Of a DNA stretch of 9,148 bases, positions 6,498-9,148 are shown piece by piece. Positions within the stretch are counted from its first letter, which is position 1, and each line of letters begins with the position of its first letter. A program made the position numbers and the translations under genes. Source of the DNA: an uncultured beta proteobacterium (GTDB taxonomy: Bacteria; Pseudomonadota; Gammaproteobacteria; Burkholderiales; Rhodocyclaceae). The notes below the pieces were generated by a model. It was not told where the DNA came from. It did not search any database and saw nothing but the letters and a program-made list of their open reading frames with translations. The stretch is taken from NCBI GenBank assembly GCA_903917505.1, contig CAIXAY010000335.1:1-9148 (forward strand). Direction: 5' to 3'.

Positions 6498-7586
6498 ATG
6501 ATCGAACGCGACAATCTTGGCGGCACTGGCGATGACGGCGCCCGCGAAGCGCCCGTCGACCGGCTGATCTCGCCGGAAGCGAAATCGACGCAGGAAGAAG
6601 CGATCGAGCGCGCGCTGCGCCCCAAACGGCTCGCCGAATACGTCGGCCAGGTGAAGATTCGCGAGCAGCTGTCGATCTTCATCGAAGCCGCGCGCAAACG
6701 CCAGGACACGCTCGACCACGTGCTGCTGTTCGGCCCGCCGGGCCTCGGCAAGACGACGCTGGCGCACATCATCGCCGCCGAGATGGGCGTCAATCTGCGC
6801 TCGACCTCGGGGCCGGTGCTCGAGCGCGCCGGCGACCTCGCCGCCATGCTGACCAACCTCGAGCCGCACGATGTGCTGTTCATCGACGAGATCCACCGCC
6901 TGTCGCCGGTCGTCGAGGAAATCCTTTATCCGGCGCTCGAAGACTTCCAGATCGACATCATGATCGGCGAAGGCCCGGCGGCGCGCTCGGTCAAGCTTGA
7001 CCTGCCGCCGTTCACGCTGGTCGGCGCGACGACGCGCGCCGGCATGCTGACCAATCCGCTGCGCGACCGCTTCGGCATCGTCGCGCGGCTCGAGTTCTAC
7101 ACACCCGAGGAACTGACGCACATCGTCACGCGCTCGTCACACCTGCTCAAGGTGCACACCGAACCCGGGGGCGCGCTCGAGATCGCCCGGCGCTCGCGCG
7201 GCACGCCGCGTATCGCCAACCGCCTGCTGCGGCGCGTCCGCGATTTCGCCGAAGTCAGGGCCGAGGGGCGCATCACGCAGGATGTCGCCGATCTCGCGCT
7301 GATCATGCTCGACGTTGACCACGGCGGCCTCGATGTCATGGATCGCAAGCTGCTCTCGGCCGTGATCGACAAATTCGCCGGCGGGCCGGTCGGCATCGAC
7401 AACCTCGCCGCGGCCATCGGCGAAGCACGCGACACCATCGAAGACGTACTCGAACCCTATCTGATCCAGCAGGGCTTTCTGCAGCGCACGCCGCGCGGCC
7501 GCATCGCCACGGCCGCCGTCTATCGCCATCTGGGCCTCGAAAATCCGGCGCCTGCGGCCCAGAAAGAACTGTGGCGAACGCAGTGA
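6498..7586 (+). CDS. ruvB: Holliday junction branch migration ATPase RuvB
   Basis: RuvB is the AAA+ hexameric motor that drives branch migration with RuvA. The 362-residue product is a little longer than E. coli RuvB (336), with extra residues at both ends. The N-terminal segment [20 protein letters not shown] leads into the AAA+ core. Walker A is GPPGLGKT (79-86), Walker B is VLFIDE (126-131) followed by IHRLSP, sensor 1 is GATTR (176-180), and the sensor 2 region is [17 protein letters not shown] (234-250). The C-terminal winged helix carries the family motif RTPRGR (330-335) before YRHLGL. No Shine-Dalgarno sequence is visible before the ATG at 6498, which lies 6 bases after the AI-2E gene stop. 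Translation is therefore probably coupled to that upstream gene. All catalytic motifs are intact. Confidence 0.97.
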   Translation: MIERDNLGGTGDDGAREAPVDRLISPEAKSTQEEAIERALRPKRLAEYVGQVKIREQLSIFIEAARKRQDTLDHVLLFGPPGLGKTTLAHIIAAEMGVNLRSTSGPVLERAGDLAAMLTNLEPHDVLFIDEIHRLSPVVEEILYPALEDFQIDIMIGEGPAARSVKLDLPPFTLVGATTRAGMLTNPLRDRFGIVARLEFYTPEELTHIVTRSSHLLKVHTEPGGALEIARRSRGTPRIANRLLRRVRDFAEVRAEGRITQDVADLALIMLDVDHGGLDVMDRKLLSAVIDKFAGGPVGIDNLAAAIGEARDTIEDVLEPYLIQQGFLQRTPRGRIATAAVYRHLGLENPAPAAQKELWRTQ

Positions 7587-7607
7587 GCGGGCACGACGCC
7601 CGGTCAC
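7583..7607 (+). other. Inverted repeat spanning the ruvB stop codon
   Basis: GTGA (7583-7586) and TCAC (7604-7607) flank CGGGC (7588-7592) and GCCCG (7598-7602), giving a 9-bp stem with one G-G mismatch and a five-base loop. No T-tract follows, so it is not a standard intrinsic terminator. It may protect the ruv message from 3' degradation or be fortuitous. Confidence 0.3.
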
Positions 7608-7639
7608 AAACCCTTACACCTTCAGCGGGCATGCTGAAC

Positions 7640-7645
7640 TAGAAT
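7640..7645 (+). promoter_or_regulatory. Possible -10 box immediately before ybgC
   Basis: TAGAAT ends 7 bases before the ybgC ATG at 7653, so a transcript from it would begin at or next to the start codon and be nearly leaderless. The upstream TTACAC (7614-7619) is a weak -35 candidate with a long 20-base spacer. ybgC shows no strong Shine-Dalgarno sequence, which fits leaderless initiation but does not prove it. Confidence 0.3.
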
Positions 7646-7652
7646 CCGACTC

Positions 7653-8009
7653 ATGAAGCAAGAAGAAAAAGCCAAGACCTTCAGCATTCCCGTTCGCATT
7701 TACTACGAGGACACCGACGCCGGCGGCGTCGTCTATTACGCCAACTACCTCAAGTATCTCGAGCGTTGCCGCAGCGACTGGCTGCGCGCCATCGGTTGCG
7801 ATCAGTCCGAGCTGCTGCGCGATCCGGGCGTCGCCTTCGTCGTGCGCAGCGTGAACCTCGAGTACCTGAAACCGGCGCGGCTCGATGAACTCGTCTCGGT
7901 CGAACTCGAAGTCGAACGCGCGAGCCGCGCGCAGATCTTCTTTCGCCAGCAGATTCGCCGCGCGCTTCCCAACGGCGGCTGGGACGATCTCGTGAGCGGC
8001 AGGATTTAG
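7653..8009 (+). CDS. ybgC: YbgC-type acyl-CoA thioesterase, truncated by an in-frame TAG
   Basis: YbgC is a hotdog-fold thioesterase acting on acyl-CoA substrates, encoded just before tolQ in many proteobacteria. The 118 residues contain the active-site region VRIYYEDTDAGGVVYYANYL, with D22 matching the catalytic Asp18 of E. coli YbgC. Also present are the central-helix start YLKYLERCRSDWLRAIG and the strands VAFVVRSVNLEYLKPARLDEL and AQIFFRQQIRR. The frame stops at TAG 8007-8009, in the middle of what should be the last beta strand. E. coli YbgC has 134 residues. The codons after the TAG, in the same frame to 8087, restore the missing C-terminus, giving 145 codons if the TAG is counted as sense. 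The truncated product lacks most of the last hotdog strand and the C-terminal tail, so it is probably unstable or altered. It could be a pseudogene, a readthrough gene or a sequence error. Confidence 0.85.
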   Translation: MKQEEKAKTFSIPVRIYYEDTDAGGVVYYANYLKYLERCRSDWLRAIGCDQSELLRDPGVAFVVRSVNLEYLKPARLDELVSVELEVERASRAQIFFRQQIRRALPNGGWDDLVSGRI

Positions 8010-8090
8010 GTCGTTTGTGTAAACTGCGCGCAGATGAAAATTACCTCGATTCCCGCACTTTTGCGCGCCAAACTGGAAGCCCTCCAATGA
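8010..8090 (+). pseudogene. ybgC: Orphaned ybgC 3' end in frame after the TAG stop
   Basis: Continuing the ybgC frame past the TAG gives 26 codons and then TGA at 8088-8090. The encoded VVCVNCAQMK and IPALLRAKLEAL match, in register, the C-terminal VVCVDPLKMK and following ALPKSIV region that I recall for E. coli YbgC. Its TGA overlaps the tolQ ATG (8087-8089) as ATGA, the normal layout of an intact ybgC-tolQ junction. An internal ATG at 8034 (the Met of AQMK) could allow reinitiation, giving an 18-residue peptide. A TAAACT at 8020-8025 resembles a -10 box but lies in coding-derived sequence. Confidence 0.75.
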
Positions 8091-8764
8091 ACGTCTCGCA
8101 AGATCTTTCGATTCTGAACCTGATCGTCAATGCCAGCGCGGTGGTGCAGGTCGTCATCGCGCTGCTGGCCGGCGTGTCCTTTATCTCGTGGTACTACATC
8201 TTCCGCAAATGGTTTGCCGTGCGCCTGGCGCGCACGCAGACCGAACAGTTCGAACGCGATTTCTGGAGCGGCGGCGACCTCAACAGCCTCTACCAGAGCG
8301 CCGTCAATAACCGCCACGGTACCGGCAGCATGGAGCGCATCTTCGAATCCGGCTTCCGCGAATTCGCCAAGCTGCGCAGCCAGAAGAACCTCGACCCGAA
8401 GGACGTCGTCGACGGTTCGCGGCGCGCCATGCGCGCCACCTACCAACGCGAAATCGACGGCATCGACGCGCATCTGGCCTTCCTCGCTTCGGTCGGCTCG
8501 GTCAGCCCCTACGTCGGCCTGTTCGGCACCGTGTGGGGCATCATGCATTCCTTTCGCGGCCTGGCCAATGTCGGGCAGGCGACGCTCTCGGCGGTCGCCC
8601 CGGGCATTGCAGAAGCGCTGGTGGCAACCGCCATCGGCCTGTTCGCGGCGATTCCGGCGGTGGTCGCCTACAACCGCTTCGCGCACGAGATCGACCGCCT
8701 GTCGACGCGCTTCGAGTCCTTCATGGAAGAGTTCTCCAACATTCTGCAACGGCAGATGCGCTAA
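8087..8764 (+). CDS. tolQ: Tol-Pal system proton channel subunit TolQ
   Basis: TolQ is the MotA/ExbB-family inner-membrane protein that, with TolR, uses the proton gradient to energise TolA and keep the outer membrane attached during division. The 225 residues match the family (230 in E. coli). It has three membrane segments: about 17-38 (AVVQVVIALLAGVSFISWYY), 134-158 (ASVGSVSPYVGLFGTVWGIM) and 171-196 (PGIAEALVATAIGLFAAIPA). The FERDFWSGGDLNSLYQ segment and the cytoplasmic SRRAMRATYQREIDGIDAHL helix are typical. The ATG at 8087 is chosen because it gives the standard TolQ N-terminus and is preceded by GGAAG (8075-8079), 7 bases upstream. The frame extends back to 8015, but that part is not family-like. 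It overlaps the ancestral ybgC stop by ATGA; tolR follows after 12 bases. Confidence 0.97.
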   Translation: MNVSQDLSILNLIVNASAVVQVVIALLAGVSFISWYYIFRKWFAVRLARTQTEQFERDFWSGGDLNSLYQSAVNNRHGTGSMERIFESGFREFAKLRSQKNLDPKDVVDGSRRAMRATYQREIDGIDAHLAFLASVGSVSPYVGLFGTVWGIMHSFRGLANVGQATLSAVAPGIAEALVATAIGLFAAIPAVVAYNRFAHEIDRLSTRFESFMEEFSNILQRQMR

Positions 8765-8776
8765 CCCGGAGGCCAC

Positions 8777-9148
8777 ATGCGTCAACGTCGCCTGAAAAAT
8801 GAAATCAACGTCGTTCCCTATATCGATGTCATGCTCGTGCTGCTGGTCATCTTCATGGTGACCGCACCGATGATGACCACCGCCAGCATCGATGTGCCTT
8901 CCGTCGGCAAGGCCTCGCAAGTGCCGGCCGAAGCCCTGCAGGTCAACATCCGTGCCGATCAGGCCCTGTCGCTGACCGCGCCGGGCAAGCCGGAACGCAA
9001 CCTGAGCCGCAGCGAACTGTCACAAGCCATTCTCGAAGCACAGCGCAGAAACCCGGAGCAGCCTGTGCTCATCGTCGGCGACCGGAATGTCAAATATGAG
9101 GCGGTGCTCGGTGTCATGGACGAACTGCAGCGCCAGCAGGTCAAGCGC
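8777..9148 (+). CDS. tolR: Tol-Pal system protein TolR, 3' end cut by window edge
   Basis: TolR is the ExbD/MotB-like partner of TolQ. It has one membrane helix carrying the proton-binding aspartate and a periplasmic domain that acts with peptidoglycan. The 124 visible codons run to the last base of the window; the family is about 140 residues, so roughly 15-20 are missing. The cytoplasmic start MRQRRLKNEINVVPYIDVML leads into the helix at about 14-33, with D17 as the conserved Asp (D23 in E. coli). The periplasmic domain includes LQVNIRADQALSL and, near the edge, PVLIVGDRNVKYEAVLGVMD, the usual TolR C-terminal segment. GGAGG at 8768-8772 sits 4 bases before the ATG. The gene continues the tolQ operon; tolA, tolB and pal would be expected downstream but are not in view. 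Confidence 0.96.
   Translation, partial: MRQRRLKNEINVVPYIDVMLVLLVIFMVTAPMMTTASIDVPSVGKASQVPAEALQVNIRADQALSLTAPGKPERNLSRSELSQAILEAQRRNPEQPVLIVGDRNVKYEAVLGVMDELQRQQVKR

Noticed and set aside
5889..7121. 410-codon open frame on the - strand across the AI-2E gene and ruvB
   Set aside because: It crosses two clear + strand genes and is full of Asp/Glu/His/Arg/Gln low complexity, the pattern of a complementary-strand shadow.
8015..8086. 24-residue N-terminal extension of TolQ
   Set aside because: The extension is not TolQ-like. The ATG at 8087 has a good ribosome-binding site and the usual TolQ N-terminus, and the extension is out of frame with the ybgC C-terminal codons that occupy this stretch.
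8034..8090. A dedicated leader peptide for tolQ starting at ATG 8034
   Set aside because: The frame is continuous with ybgC and matches the YbgC C-terminus, so it is better explained as the 3' end of interrupted ybgC. Reinitiation there remains possible.
8006..8920. 304-codon open frame on the - strand across tolQ and the start of tolR
   Set aside because: It is the shadow of conserved tolQ/tolR codons and shows no family motif.

Overview
This window reads as chromosome of a high-GC betaproteobacterium, possibly of the Rhodocyclales. That placement rests on the overall protein style and on the order yebC - ruvC - ruvA - ruvB - ybgC - tolQ - tolR, a well-known proteobacterial neighbourhood. 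The genus cannot be fixed from sequence reading alone. Every convincing gene lies on the + strand, and the long reverse-strand reading frames are GC-driven shadows.

Layout. (1) Positions 1-1103: the 3' part of a CbpA-type DnaJ co-chaperone gene, followed 3 bases later by its modulator cbpM. (2) 1221-1946: yebC, with a possible promoter upstream and a compact terminator hairpin that contains its stop codon. (3) 2045-3961: an exported FecR/DUF6600 protein of unknown function, inserted between yebC and ruvC and bounded on each side by a terminator-like hairpin. (4) 4120-7586: the Holliday-junction genes ruvC, ruvA and ruvB. A 132-bp inverted-repeat element separates ruvC from ruvA, and an AI-2E/PerM-family membrane protein gene sits between ruvA and ruvB. 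(5) 7653-9148: the start of the tol cluster, with ybgC, tolQ and the first 124 codons of tolR.

How the genes work together. RuvA and RuvB form the branch-migration motor on Holliday junctions, and RuvC cleaves them. TolQ and TolR are the inner-membrane, proton-driven part of the Tol-Pal envelope system, and YbgC is an acyl-CoA thioesterase usually encoded just before tolQ. CbpA is an Hsp40 co-chaperone that CbpM restrains.

Main observations. The ybgC frame is broken by one in-frame TAG at 8007-8009. The 26 codons after it, in the same frame, still encode a recognisable YbgC C-terminus and end in an ATGA overlap with tolQ, so this is a recent nonsense mutation, a recoded stop or a sequence error. 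Second is the 132-bp element between ruvC and ruvA, whose arms are built from an iterated 8-9-mer (CACAACGA/TCGTTGTG). Third is a possible 21-codon leader ORF whose stop overlaps the ruvC start, with a hairpin just before it. I found no CRISPR array, tRNA, rRNA, insertion sequence or defence system. Most of the window is conserved housekeeping sequence, and I see no evidence for a wholly new system.
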